A stretch of 47,381 nucleotides of DNA from Ruminococcaceae bacterium UBA2854 (GCA_002350765.1 DEFK01000012.1:1-47381); one strand, 5' to 3'; shown: positions 15,138 through 23,765, counted from the first letter of the stretch. The notes: generated by a model not told the origin, from the letters alone. Numbers and translations are program-made.

Positions 15138-15923
15138 ATGAAAAGAGTATTATCTGTATTATTTATAGTTGTAATTATATCGGCGCTTTGTATTACGCCG
15201 TTTTACGCCGCTGAAAAAGGAGATAAGGTCGTAGACGATTCAGGTTATCTCTCTAGCGAGGAAAAGACCTCTTTAACGAACAGTCTTACCGATGTAGGCG
15301 AAAAGTACAATATGGATTTGGTTGTTGTGCTTATTCCTTCTCTGCAAGGCGAGAGTAAGGTTATTTACGCCGATGATTATTACGATTACAACGGCTATAA
15401 AGACGACGGCGCTCTCTTGCTTTTAAGCATTGAGGACAGGGAATGGTATATCTCGACCAAGGGCTACGGTATAACCGCCTTTACCGATTACGGTATACAG
15501 TGCATAGGCTCCGAAATAACAAGCTATCTTAAGTCCGAGGATTATTACGGCGCCTGTGATAAATACGCCGATTTATGCGATGTGTTTATAAATGAGGCTA
15601 AAAATGGTAAGCCCTACGATACTAACCATAAGTTTAAAGATACATTCGATTATGTTTTCGCTATCGGTATTTCTCTTGTTGTAGGTATCGTTATAGCTGT
15701 TATAGTTTGCCTTATGATTAAGTCGAAATATAAGCCCGTACGATTAAAGGCTGAGGCTAACGATTATCTTATTAAGGATAGCTTAGCTGTACATAACGCG
15801 TACGATAATTTCCTGTATACCCATGTTACGCGTACAAGAAGGAGCAAGGATTCGGGAGGCGGAAGCTCAACCCATACATCCTCCTCAGGCGCGTCCCACG
15901 GCGGTGGCGGCGGCAGTTGGTAA
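15138..15923 (+). CDS. ydjH: TPM-domain membrane protein, YdjH-like (261 aa)
   Basis: Signal peptide or N-terminal anchor (about 1-24) is followed by a TPM domain (about 32-145; VVDDSGYLSSEEKTSLTNSL, DGALLLLSIEDREWYISTKG), a transmembrane helix (about 174-195), and a short cytoplasmic tail ending in a Ser/Gly-rich run (SHGGGGGSW). The same Gly-rich C-terminus is common in TPM proteins. Extracytoplasmic TPM domains are linked to membrane and photosystem repair in other bacteria; the substrate is unknown here. Good GGGGGTG ribosome-binding site. Last gene of the operon. Confidence 0.87.
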   Translation: MKRVLSVLFIVVIISALCITPFYAAEKGDKVVDDSGYLSSEEKTSLTNSLTDVGEKYNMDLVVVLIPSLQGESKVIYADDYYDYNGYKDDGALLLLSIEDREWYISTKGYGITAFTDYGIQCIGSEITSYLKSEDYYGACDKYADLCDVFINEAKNGKPYDTNHKFKDTFDYVFAIGISLVVGIVIAVIVCLMIKSKYKPVRLKAEANDYLIKDSLAVHNAYDNFLYTHVTRTRRSKDSGGGSSTHTSSSGASHGGGGGSW

Positions 15924-15983
15924 TAAGAAAAGCCGAGGCTCGGAGTCCTAAAATAGCGACCAACTACAATTAAAAATTCCAAA

Positions 15984-16013
15984 AATAAAAGCCACCCGAA
16001 GGTGGCTTTTATT
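15984..16013. terminator. Bidirectional terminator between convergent genes
   Basis: Perfect 13-bp arms AATAAAAGCCACC and GGTGGCTTTTATT with a CGAA loop. A runs on one side and T runs on the other allow use in both directions, serving the TPM operon and the minus-strand gene ending at 16024. Confidence 0.88.
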
Positions 16014-16023
16014 GATGTAAGAT

Positions 16024-17034
16024 TTATTTTACTTTCTTTAAAGTAACTCCGCCGATAATAAGCTCGTCGGCTTTTCCTTTCTGATAGGGAATAGGAGCGT
16101 CAATTTTTTTGTCCTGGATGTATGTAGCGTTAATGTTCTTTTTCTTTGTATCTACGGTGTATACGCCGTAATACTCGCGGTTTCCGTAAATCTGAGTTTC
16201 CATCGAATAAGTAAAGGTTCCGTCATTGTTGAATGTGTAGATAATCTTATTACCCGATTCCTCATATTTCCATTTTCCGGTAACATCGCTTGAGGGCTTG
16301 AACTTATCGCTTACTTTAAGCTCGGGAGTAACAGGAGTCGCGCTCTTGAATTTAATGGGATCGCCCTGTGTTTTAATTGTCATCTTCTTGCCGCTGAACA
16401 TATTGCCTTCGACCTTGTACTCGTATGAGCCTGAGAAATAACCCGAAATATCAATATTAACCTTCTTATCAGCGTCCTTTTTAGGATAGCTCCAGGTTCC
16501 TTTGATTTTAACAGTACCCATAGATAAATCAGCGGTCTGGTCTTTGTTAAAGTTAAAGTAAACCATATCGTCTTCGGATTTTGTAGTGCTTTTCTCGTCA
16601 GCAGTGCTTGTTTTCTGATCTAAAACCCAGGTTCCCGCGATTGAATTATCGAAGAATACGTTAGAGATTAAGAAGTAAGCCGCTCCCGCTAACGCCGCCG
16701 CTAAAACAACGATAGTAGCGATGATTAAGGACTTGTTAAACTTACCCTTTTTCGCATTCTCTGATATATCGGCTGTTTCTTCGTTTTCCGTTTTGAAATC
16801 AAATTCGGGAGATACTGTATCTTCCTCGCCGCCAAATACCGCGTTTAAATCATCCGCGCTGTCTGTTACAGCGTTTTCTTCTGTTGTATCTTCTGAAACA
16901 GTGTTTTCTTCCTCAGAGTTTTCAGTAACAGCGAAATCTTCCGCTGTATCTTCCGAAACAGCAGTTACTTCTTCGTTTTCGGGGATTTCAGCTGTTTCAG
17001 CTTCATTGTTTTCGATTTTCTCAAAATCTTCCAT
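16024..17034 (-). CDS. Membrane-anchored protein with acidic cytoplasmic tail (336 aa)
   Basis: Residues 1-95 are strongly acidic with degenerate repeats (AVSEDTAEDFAVTE, TVSEDTTEENAVTD). One transmembrane helix (about 102-126) is followed by an extracytoplasmic region with two related halves, each with a GTW or GKW start and a FNNDGTFT or FNKDQTAD core, reminiscent of lipocalin-like repeats in clostridial surface proteins. The function is unknown. ATG at 17034 has a perfect AAGGAGGT site, and a minus-strand promoter lies just upstream. It is convergent with the TPM operon. Confidence 0.8.
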   Translation of the reverse strand: MEDFEKIENNEAETAEIPENEEVTAVSEDTAEDFAVTENSEEENTVSEDTTEENAVTDSADDLNAVFGGEEDTVSPEFDFKTENEETADISENAKKGKFNKSLIIATIVVLAAALAGAAYFLISNVFFDNSIAGTWVLDQKTSTADEKSTTKSEDDMVYFNFNKDQTADLSMGTVKIKGTWSYPKKDADKKVNIDISGYFSGSYEYKVEGNMFSGKKMTIKTQGDPIKFKSATPVTPELKVSDKFKPSSDVTGKWKYEESGNKIIYTFNNDGTFTYSMETQIYGNREYYGVYTVDTKKKNINATYIQDKKIDAPIPYQKGKADELIIGGVTLKKVK

Positions 17035-17063
17035 AATGATACCTCCTTAATAATATCCTATCT

Positions 17064-17092
17064 ATAATACTATATTTTATCTTAAAAATCAA
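17064..17092 (-). promoter_or_regulatory. Promoter of the acidic membrane protein
   Basis: On the minus strand: TTGATT (17092-17087), 17-bp spacer, TATTAT (17069-17064). Confidence 0.55.
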
Positions 17093-17151
17093 GATTTTTA
17101 TCCGATTTATAATAAGTACAAAAAAATATTAAATTAATTTGAATAAAGTAA

Positions 17152-17180
17152 TTGAAAAAAAACACGTATTGTGGTATAGT
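17152..17180 (+). promoter_or_regulatory. Promoter of phosphoglucomutase gene
   Basis: TTGAAA (17152-17157), 17-bp spacer, TATAGT (17175-17180), giving a leader of about 48 bases to the ATG at 17235. Confidence 0.65.
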
Positions 17181-17234
17181 AAACTCGATAATCTATATAC
17201 ACCAAATGCGTTGACATTTTTTATGGAGGTAATT

Positions 17235-18953
17235 ATGGATACAATTAAAAACTATAACTTATGGCTCGAAAAAGCCGTAGAAGACGGAGATTTAATCGAA
17301 GAACTGAAAAGTATAAAGGACAACGAGGAAGAGATTTACGAGAGATTTTACAGAAGTCTCGAGTTCGGTACGGCGGGACTGCGCGGAGTAATCGGCGCGG
17401 GTACTAACCGTATGAATATCTACGTTGTACGCCAGGCTACTCAGGGACTCGCTAATTATGTTATTAAAAAGTACGGCAAGGGCGCTGTCGCTATTTCTCA
17501 CGACAGCCGTATTAAAGCCGACCTGTTTATGAACGAAGCGGCTAAGGTTTTAGCTGCTAACGGTATTAAAGTATACATCACTACGGAACTCCAGCCTACA
17601 CCTGTGCTTTCTTATCTTGTAAGATACTTTAAATGCCAGGCAGGTATTATGGTAACAGCAAGCCATAACCCCGCTAAGTATAACGGCTATAAGGCTTACG
17701 GCGAGGACGGCTGCCAGATGACTGACGTTGCCGCTAACGCTGTTTATGACGAAATCTGCAATATTGATATTTTCAACGACGTTAAAACTATGGACTTAAA
17801 CGAGGCTTTAGATAAGGGCTTGGTTGAGTACGTATCCGACGACGTTTATACAAGCTATCTCGATGAGGTTAAAAAACAGCAGGTTAACCCGGGTGTTTGT
17901 AAGGACGCCGATATTAAGGTTGTATATACACCTCTTAACGGCTGCGGTAATAAGCTCGTTCGCCGTGTGTTAAAGGAAATCGGTGTTAAGGAAGTCAGTA
18001 TCGTTAAGGAGCAGGAGCTTCCCGACGGTAACTTTACGACCTGTCCTTATCCGAACCCCGAGTACAAAGAGGCTTTACAGAAGGGCTTGGAGCTCTGCGA
18101 AAAGGAAAAGCCCGATTTGCTCTTAGCTACCGATCCCGACGCCGACCGTGTTGGTATCGCTGTAAGAGACCATGACGGAAGCTACCGCCTTATTTCGGGT
18201 AACGAGGACGGCGTAATGCTTACCGATTATATCCTCTCTAACCGCAAGGCTAACGGCACTATGCCCGAAAACCCCGTTGTAGTTAAGACAATCGTTACTT
18301 CCAAGCTTATCGAAAAGCTCTGCGAGAAGTACGGCGCCGAGCTTCGAAACGTGCTTACAGGCTTTAAGTATATCGGTGAGGTTATCTTAGGTCTTGAGCA
18401 GAAGGGCGAGGAAGACAGATATATGTTCGGTTTCGAGGAGAGCTACGGCTATCTCGCGGGAACATACGTAAGAGATAAAGACGCGGTTGTTGCTTCTATG
18501 CTTATCTGCGAAATGGCGGCGACTTATAAGAAGCAGGGCAAAACTCTCGCTCAGGTTATCGACGGACTTTACGAGGAATTCGGTTATTATATGAATAAGA
18601 CCTTATCCTTCGAGTTCGAGGGCGCTCAGGGTATGCAGAAAATGGCTGATATTATGAGCGGCTTGCGTGACAACGCTCCCGCTGAGATCGCGGGCAGAAA
18701 GGTTGTAAAAACCGCTGACTATAAATTGAGCGTTGAGAAGGATATAGTAAGCGGGGAAGAAAAGACTATTAATCTTCCTAAGTCAAACGTGCTCCAGTAC
18801 AATCTCGACGGCGAGCATATGGTAATCGTTCGTCCCAGCGGCACTGAACCTAAGATTAAGATTTATCTTACAGCCGTAGGCAACGATAAATCGGACGCCG
18901 AGAGAATTATCGGCGAGCTCGAAACCGCTATGGAAAATACCTTAGGAGTTTAA
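17235..18953 (+). CDS. pgcA: Phosphoglucomutase/phosphomannomutase (572 aa)
   Basis: Alpha-D-phosphohexomutase that interconverts hexose 1- and 6-phosphates, linking starch breakdown products to glycolysis and sugar-nucleotide synthesis. Seen: FGTAGLRGVIGAGTNRMN at the N-terminus, the phosphoserine loop TASHNPAKYNG (Ser143), the metal loop DPDADR (300-305), the sugar loop FGFEESYGYL, and the phosphate loop RPSGTEPKIK near the C-terminus. The length fits the PgcA/PGM2-type family. ATG 17235 follows TGGAGG; the in-frame ATG at 17226 and TTG at 17139 are rejected. Own promoter and terminator. The neighbouring amylase makes a catabolic role plausible. Confidence 0.93.
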   Translation: MDTIKNYNLWLEKAVEDGDLIEELKSIKDNEEEIYERFYRSLEFGTAGLRGVIGAGTNRMNIYVVRQATQGLANYVIKKYGKGAVAISHDSRIKADLFMNEAAKVLAANGIKVYITTELQPTPVLSYLVRYFKCQAGIMVTASHNPAKYNGYKAYGEDGCQMTDVAANAVYDEICNIDIFNDVKTMDLNEALDKGLVEYVSDDVYTSYLDEVKKQQVNPGVCKDADIKVVYTPLNGCGNKLVRRVLKEIGVKEVSIVKEQELPDGNFTTCPYPNPEYKEALQKGLELCEKEKPDLLLATDPDADRVGIAVRDHDGSYRLISGNEDGVMLTDYILSNRKANGTMPENPVVVKTIVTSKLIEKLCEKYGAELRNVLTGFKYIGEVILGLEQKGEEDRYMFGFEESYGYLAGTYVRDKDAVVASMLICEMAATYKKQGKTLAQVIDGLYEEFGYYMNKTLSFEFEGAQGMQKMADIMSGLRDNAPAEIAGRKVVKTADYKLSVEKDIVSGEEKTINLPKSNVLQYNLDGEHMVIVRPSGTEPKIKIYLTAVGNDKSDAERIIGELETAMENTLGV

Positions 18954-18994
18954 TTGATTCGTAACTAAATATTTCATATAACTTAATCCAAACA

Positions 18995-19024
18995 CGCCGA
19001 TGTGAGAAATCGCATCGGCGTTTT
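18995..19024 (+). terminator. Rho-independent terminator after pgcA
   Basis: CGCCGATGTG/CGCATCGGCG arms with AGAAAT loop, then TTTT. The same stem and loop sequence recurs after the amylase. Confidence 0.85.
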
Positions 19025-19054
19025 CTGTTAGTAGGAACTATAAAGCATAAGATG

Positions 19055-19086
19055 ATAACTGACCACTGCTCGCTGTTCACTGAATA
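19055..19086. repeat. Degenerate CTGA/CACTG short-repeat patch
   Basis: A stretch made of variants of CTGACCA, CTGCTCG, CTGTTCA and CTGAATA. Similar patches occur in at least five other intergenic places in the window. Confidence 0.5.
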
Positions 19087-19166
19087 CGTGACAATTTTTC
19101 AATACTGCGTGAATAATCTTACTTTGTAATTGTAATTAATAAACAATAGTTGTAGAATAAACTCAT

Positions 19167-19190
19167 AAAAGCTTATTAAAATAGGCTTTT
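19167..19190 (+). promoter_or_regulatory. Leader hairpin with T run before the amylase
   Basis: AAAAGCTTAT and ATAGGCTTTT pair with one wobble and run into TTTTTAT, ending about 28 bases before the amylase ATG. It could be a weak terminator or attenuator in the amylase leader. No promoter was clearly recognised either side. Confidence 0.35.
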
Positions 19191-19217
19191 TATACTATGG
19201 TATAGGAGTTGAAATTT

Positions 19218-21491
19218 ATGAAACGTAGATTAATTAGTGTTTTAATTGCGGTTTGTATGGTGCTTTCGGTATTCGCCGTTACAGCTGTCACGGACGTTTC
19301 CGCTACCTCAGGTACCGCGGACGCTCAGTATGCGCAGAATACGATTCAGGGCGGCGCTGTGCTTCATTGCTTTAACTGGTCGTACAAGGATATCGAAGCT
19401 AATCTACAGGCTATTAAAGCGGCGGGCTATACCGCTGTGCAGACATCGCCTGTTCAGGCGCCGAAAGACTATAACGCCAATAAGACCGATGTCGGCGGAC
19501 AGTGGTGGAAATTATACCAGCCCTTGGGCTTTACCGTAGCCGACGGCAATAACTGGCTTGGTACAAGAGCCGAGTTAAAGTCGCTCTGCGATACAGCGGA
19601 GGATTACGATATAAAGGTGATCGTAGATGTAGTCGCTAACCACCTTGCCAATAACGGTACAGACGGCGGTACATTTGCTTATCTTAATACGGCGGTCGAA
19701 AGTGACCTTAAAAACGCGAATTATTACCACACGAATAATATAAAATTTAATGAAAACAGCCGTTATAACTTAACCCAGTATCATATGGGTATGCCTGATT
19801 TAAATACGGCTAACTCCTATGTGCAAAACAGAGTTCTTAGTTTTCTTGAGGACTGCGTTGATTTAGGCGTAGACGGCTTCCGTTTTGACGCGGCGAAGCA
19901 TATCGAGCTCCCGAGCGATCCTTCAAACTGCAAAAGCGATTTCTGGCCTAATGTTATTAACGGTATAAAGAATTATTCCGACGATGTATTTGTTTACGGC
20001 GAGATTCTCGGCGGCGCGGGAACAGATATTTCCAATTATACTCAGTATATGGCTGTTACCGATAACCAGACAGGCGACCTCGCGCTTCAATACGCGTATG
20101 ATGGGGAAGCTGATAAGCTTTCCGCTTCCGCGTATAAAAAGGGAGCGTCAGCCTCCGATAGTATTCTATGGGTAGAGTCGCACGATACCTATATGGGTAC
20201 ATCGGCTATGTCGTCACTAAAGAATACATATAATGTTCCGAACGACATTATAACGAAAGCTTGGGCAATCGTTGGCTCGAGAGCTGACTCAACTGCGCTG
20301 TATTTCGCTCGTCATTCGAACGTTATGGGAAAAGCAAGCACAGATTCAACCTGGAAAAGCCCTGCCGTAACGGAGATTAATAAATTTAAGAACTTCTTCA
20401 ACGGCTCTTCCGAACAGCTTTCATATTCAGGCGATACAACCTACATCGAGCGCGGTACCGCGGGAGTTGTTATTTCCAAGCTCGACGGCGCGGGAGAGGT
20501 AAGCCTTACCGCTAAGAAAATCGCGGACGGTACTTACTACGACCAGATTACTAATAACGTATTTACGGTAGAGAACGGTATTATTACAGGTACCGTAGGC
20601 TCTACGGGAGTAGCGGTAGTTTATAATCCGACAGATACACCTGTACTTACTCCGACATATAATACTGTTAAATTCGTTAACACTCAGGAATGGTCTAAGG
20701 TATATCTTTACGCCTGGAACGGTAACGAGAATAACGGCAACTGGCCGGGTAAAGAGCTTACCGACAAGACTGTTGACGCCGACGGCAACGAGATTTATTC
20801 CGCTGAATTTGATTTGAACTTTAAGAATATTATCATTAACAACGGCTCGGGCGAGCAGACGGTTGATATCGTTTATAATGACAAGGTAACGGGTTATTAT
20901 CCGACCGAGAAAAACTCGGGCGGAAAATGGCTCGTAGAAACCTACACGGGCAATCCTCCGTCAAAAAACAACTACACCGACGCTAACGGAAAAGTAATCA
21001 GTCTATCCGAAATAGTACCGAGAGAAGCTGACGATACAGCTCTTACAGGTATCGGAAACGAGTTTAAGAACCTCCGGATTTTAGGTGTTCAGAAAAAGAC
21101 CGAATCAACCGCTAACAGCGTAAGATTTGTAACGGTTGTAAATCGGGATATCTTAAACGACGCCGAGGATTACGGCTATATCGCCGTTGGCGCGGATTCA
21201 ATGGACGAAGCGCGCTCAATTGTCGAGGGTTATACGTTAGACAAAGCTCCCGAAAAGAATGTGTTCACATGCAAGGGAACGAGCAATAAGATAAGCGGAG
21301 ACTATGGTAAAGACGGTGCAAATACAAAGTATAAATATGTGACATACGCCGTTAATAATATAGGCGATTACTCGGTTGCCGTTATGTTCTATGTAAAGGA
21401 CACTAAGGGTAACGTGTACTACGCGCCTTATACCAATTCCGCGGGCAATACATATAACAGTTGCAGTGTTAACTGGGACGCTCTTAAGTAA
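19218..21491 (+). CDS. Secreted alpha-amylase, GH13 with starch-binding module (757 aa)
   Basis: Endo-hydrolysis of alpha-1,4 glucans outside the cell. Signal peptide at about 1-29 (VTDVSA end). GH13 barrel (about 40-450): DVVANHL (region I), GFRFDAAKH with nucleophile Asp224 (II), VYGEI with acid/base Glu262 (III), VESHD with Asp323 (IV); the pattern resembles the B. subtilis AmyE type. A family-26-like starch-binding module follows (about 480-575; YLYAWNGNENNGNWPG). The last 150 residues (LTGIGNEFKNLRILGVQKKT, SVRFVTVVNRDIL) are homologous to the C-terminus of the protein at 3190. ATG 19218 is chosen because ATAGGAG is 10 bases upstream; TTG 19209 is too close. No dockerin is present on this protein. 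Confidence 0.93.
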   Translation: MKRRLISVLIAVCMVLSVFAVTAVTDVSATSGTADAQYAQNTIQGGAVLHCFNWSYKDIEANLQAIKAAGYTAVQTSPVQAPKDYNANKTDVGGQWWKLYQPLGFTVADGNNWLGTRAELKSLCDTAEDYDIKVIVDVVANHLANNGTDGGTFAYLNTAVESDLKNANYYHTNNIKFNENSRYNLTQYHMGMPDLNTANSYVQNRVLSFLEDCVDLGVDGFRFDAAKHIELPSDPSNCKSDFWPNVINGIKNYSDDVFVYGEILGGAGTDISNYTQYMAVTDNQTGDLALQYAYDGEADKLSASAYKKGASASDSILWVESHDTYMGTSAMSSLKNTYNVPNDIITKAWAIVGSRADSTALYFARHSNVMGKASTDSTWKSPAVTEINKFKNFFNGSSEQLSYSGDTTYIERGTAGVVISKLDGAGEVSLTAKKIADGTYYDQITNNVFTVENGIITGTVGSTGVAVVYNPTDTPVLTPTYNTVKFVNTQEWSKVYLYAWNGNENNGNWPGKELTDKTVDADGNEIYSAEFDLNFKNIIINNGSGEQTVDIVYNDKVTGYYPTEKNSGGKWLVETYTGNPPSKNNYTDANGKVISLSEIVPREADDTALTGIGNEFKNLRILGVQKKTESTANSVRFVTVVNRDILNDAEDYGYIAVGADSMDEARSIVEGYTLDKAPEKNVFTCKGTSNKISGDYGKDGANTKYKYVTYAVNNIGDYSVAVMFYVKDTKGNVYYAPYTNSAGNTYNSCSVNWDALK

Positions 21492-21504
21492 ATAAAATTG
21501 AATG

Positions 21505-21539
21505 AAAAAAGCCGATGTGAGAAATCACATCGGCTTTTT
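21505..21539 (+). terminator. Rho-independent terminator after the amylase
   Basis: AAAAAGCCGATGTG and CACATCGGCTTTTT arms with AGAAAT loop; near copy of the pgcA terminator. Confidence 0.9.
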
Positions 21540-21554
21540 ATAGGTTGGTTAGGT

Positions 21555-21652
21555 TGTCATTCTGAGCGGTGACCGAAGGGCAAAATCGTGGAACGATTTA
21601 GTCGAAGAATCTTAAGATCTTTCGACTTCGCTTCGCTCCGCTCAAGATGACA
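21555..21652. repeat. 98-bp palindromic intergenic element (GTCATTCTGAGCG type)
   Basis: Ends are TGTCATTCTGAGCGG and CCGCTCAAGATGACA, an imperfect terminal inverted repeat. Internal palindromes include AATCGTGGAACGATT and AGATCTTTCGACTTCG. Elements with a GTCATTCTGAGCG end are dispersed in many bacterial genomes as REP/MITE-like repeats. It lies between the amylase and the convergent dockerin gene. Confidence 0.75.
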
Positions 21653-21669
21653 TAAAGTAGTTTAAATTT

Positions 21670-22959
21670 TTAGTTTTCCAATCTACTCAGTTTTACCAAA
21701 TCTGCGTTAGTAATCTTTTTATCGTTGTTTAAATCTCCCGCCAGCTTATAGATACCTTTCAGCTTTTCCTGATTTAGCAGGTGCTTGAACATCATAGCTT
21801 CATCTCTCGAGTTAACGTTACCCGTACCTGTTACATCTCCGCGGACGATAAAGGTATAGCTTATTTTATTATTGTCCTTTGCAAAGCTTACCTTGTTGCC
21901 TGTTCTAAGGTTGCCGCTTCTTCTGTTAAGAAAGTCTATTTCATAACCGTTGTAGCTTATCCTGCTTTTAAAATATGCTATCGTAGTTCCTTTGTTAACG
22001 TAAATATACTTTTTGGTATGCTTATATTTACTTAGATTTAAGCCTTTAGTATTCTTTGAAGATGAACCTTTCGCAGTAGAAAAAACGGAGTCCAAAATGT
22101 ATTCGATATTATAATCCGAGCCCTGCTTTTTAATAACAGCGGTTTTCCCGTTAAAGGAGCTTAACGCGTATGTATTATTACATTTTATCTCGCTTACTTT
22201 ACCGCCGTTTTTATTGTACGCTATAAGCCTGTTATCATAATTCACGGTCAGATATTTACCGCTTTCGGCTGTAGTGTAGTATCCTTTTGTATGGTTGTTA
22301 AAAACCTTGGAAAAGCCGTTTCTGACGTTATATACATTTCCGTAATAATCTCCGATATAGTTGTCGGAGATTTTGTAATTCTGCGTTGTGCTGAGGTCAT
22401 CGCTTTGGAGCGTGATTTCGGAAGCGGTGATTTTATACGCTTTACTGCCCGAGAACCCGAGGATAAATTCTCCGTTATTAATCAGCTTGTTTACAGTCGG
22501 GCTGTAGGATTTAACGGATATTCCGCTTTTGTTGAATACCCGAACCTTGCCTGATGAATCCGTAATATAAATGTGCCCGCTTTTATCGACTGCGATATCG
22601 GACGAGTTATTAACGTCTATATTGCTTATAATAAGCGGGTTTCCCGCGTTACCGCCGTATGCCTTATAAATACAGCAGGAGTGCTGTTTTTTATTGTTTT
22701 TAACAAGAACAAATAAATTGTTGTTTAAAACGCAACAGCTTAAAACCTTACTCCCGAAACTGTAAGTAAAGCTGTTTATGTTTGGAGCGAGTTGGGTAGA
22801 GCTTAGCTTATCAGAGCTGTAGCTTATAAGAAAAATCCCTTTGCCGTCGTTATATAAAGTTTTGTCTTGATTTTCCGCGCCGCTTGATATTACGCCCGAT
22901 AGAACGATAACCAAAATTGCGAGTAAAACCGCCGAAATTCGTTTAATAAAAAATCTCAT
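21670..22959 (-). CDS. Secreted dockerin-containing protein, possible beta-propeller (429 aa)
   Basis: Signal peptide at about 1-27. The middle region is rich in short beta repeats such as SDIAVDKSGHIYITDSSGKV, typical of NHL/SMP-like propellers, but no enzyme motif is visible. The C-terminal 60 residues form a type-I dockerin: GDVTGTGNVNSRDEAMMF and GDLNNDKKITNADL, two Ca-binding repeats. Dockerins plug proteins into cohesin scaffolds such as cellulosomes or the R. bromii amylosome. Start: ATG 22959 is chosen; a TTG at 22992 would begin inside the yebC terminator. The ribosome-binding site is weak (CAGGG, very close). No cohesin or scaffoldin gene lies in the window. Confidence 0.8.
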   Translation of the reverse strand: MRFFIKRISAVLLAILVIVLSGVISSGAENQDKTLYNDGKGIFLISYSSDKLSSTQLAPNINSFTYSFGSKVLSCCVLNNNLFVLVKNNKKQHSCCIYKAYGGNAGNPLIISNIDVNNSSDIAVDKSGHIYITDSSGKVRVFNKSGISVKSYSPTVNKLINNGEFILGFSGSKAYKITASEITLQSDDLSTTQNYKISDNYIGDYYGNVYNVRNGFSKVFNNHTKGYYTTAESGKYLTVNYDNRLIAYNKNGGKVSEIKCNNTYALSSFNGKTAVIKKQGSDYNIEYILDSVFSTAKGSSSKNTKGLNLSKYKHTKKYIYVNKGTTIAYFKSRISYNGYEIDFLNRRSGNLRTGNKVSFAKDNNKISYTFIVRGDVTGTGNVNSRDEAMMFKHLLNQEKLKGIYKLAGDLNNDKKITNADLVKLSRLEN

Positions 22960-22965
22960 ACCCTG

Positions 22966-22991
22966 AAAAAATGCCGCGGTAAACCGCGGCA
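22966..22991 (-). terminator. Rho-independent terminator of yebC
   Basis: On the minus strand TGCCGCGG, loop TTTA, CCGCGGCA, then TTTTTT. It starts 8 bases after the yebC stop and ends 7 bases before the dockerin gene start. Confidence 0.88.
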
Positions 22992-22998
22992 AAATAAA

Positions 22999-23733
22999 TT
23001 AATCCATTTCCCAGTTATGCCATACGTTCTGGATATCGTCGTTATCCTCGAACATATCGAGCATTTTCTGCATATTAACCTTGGACTCCTCGTCCTCGAG
23101 CTTGGTGTAGTTATTGGGAACCATCTCAACCTCAGCGGAGGCAAAGTTGTATCCCGCGGCTGTAAGGTCGTCTCTTACCGCGCTGAAGTCGGAGGGCTCG
23201 GTGTAGATTGTGAAGATATCCTCGTCAGCCTCGAAGTCGGAAGCGCCCGCTTCTAAAGCGTCCTCCATAACCTTATCCTCGTCAGCCTCGAGTTCCTCAC
23301 GTTCAATAACAAGAACGCCCTTCTTCTCGAACATAAAGGTTACGCAACCCTGCGTTCCCATATTACCGCCGAATTTATCGAAGTAATGTCTAACTTCGCC
23401 TGCGGTTCTGTTTCTGTTATCGGTAAGCGCCTCTACGATTACGGCGATACCGTTTGGACCGTAGCCCTCGTATGTAACAGCCTCGTAGTTAGCGGAATCC
23501 GCGTCGCCGGCGGCTTTCTTTATAATACGATCAATATTGTCGTTAGGCACGTTATTAGCCTTAGCCTTAGCTATAACGTCACGAAGCTTAGAGTTGATTG
23601 ATGGATCGGCGCTGCCGCCTTCCTTAACCGCTACAATAAGCTCACGGCCGATTTTTGTAAATATCTTAGCTCTCGCCGCGTCGTTTTTACCTTTTTTCTG
23701 TTTAATGGTACTCCATTTATTATGTCCTGACAT
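22999..23733 (-). CDS. yebC: YebC/PmpR-family protein (244 aa)
   Basis: Conserved cytoplasmic family first described as transcriptional regulators; more recent work links members to relieving ribosome stalling at proline-rich stretches. Seen: MSGHNKWSTIKQKKGKNDAARAKIF (the family start), REL/IVAVKEGG, the central GYGPNGIAVIVE and the acidic C-terminal domain. Full length. Own promoter and terminator, so single-gene unit, divergent from yicC. Confidence 0.95.
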   Translation of the reverse strand: MSGHNKWSTIKQKKGKNDAARAKIFTKIGRELIVAVKEGGSADPSINSKLRDVIAKAKANNVPNDNIDRIIKKAAGDADSANYEAVTYEGYGPNGIAVIVEALTDNRNRTAGEVRHYFDKFGGNMGTQGCVTFMFEKKGVLVIEREELEADEDKVMEDALEAGASDFEADEDIFTIYTEPSDFSAVRDDLTAAGYNFASAEVEMVPNNYTKLEDEESKVNMQKMLDMFEDNDDIQNVWHNWEMD

Positions 23734-23765
23734 ATAATCATCCCTTTTTTTAGTATTCGTGTATT

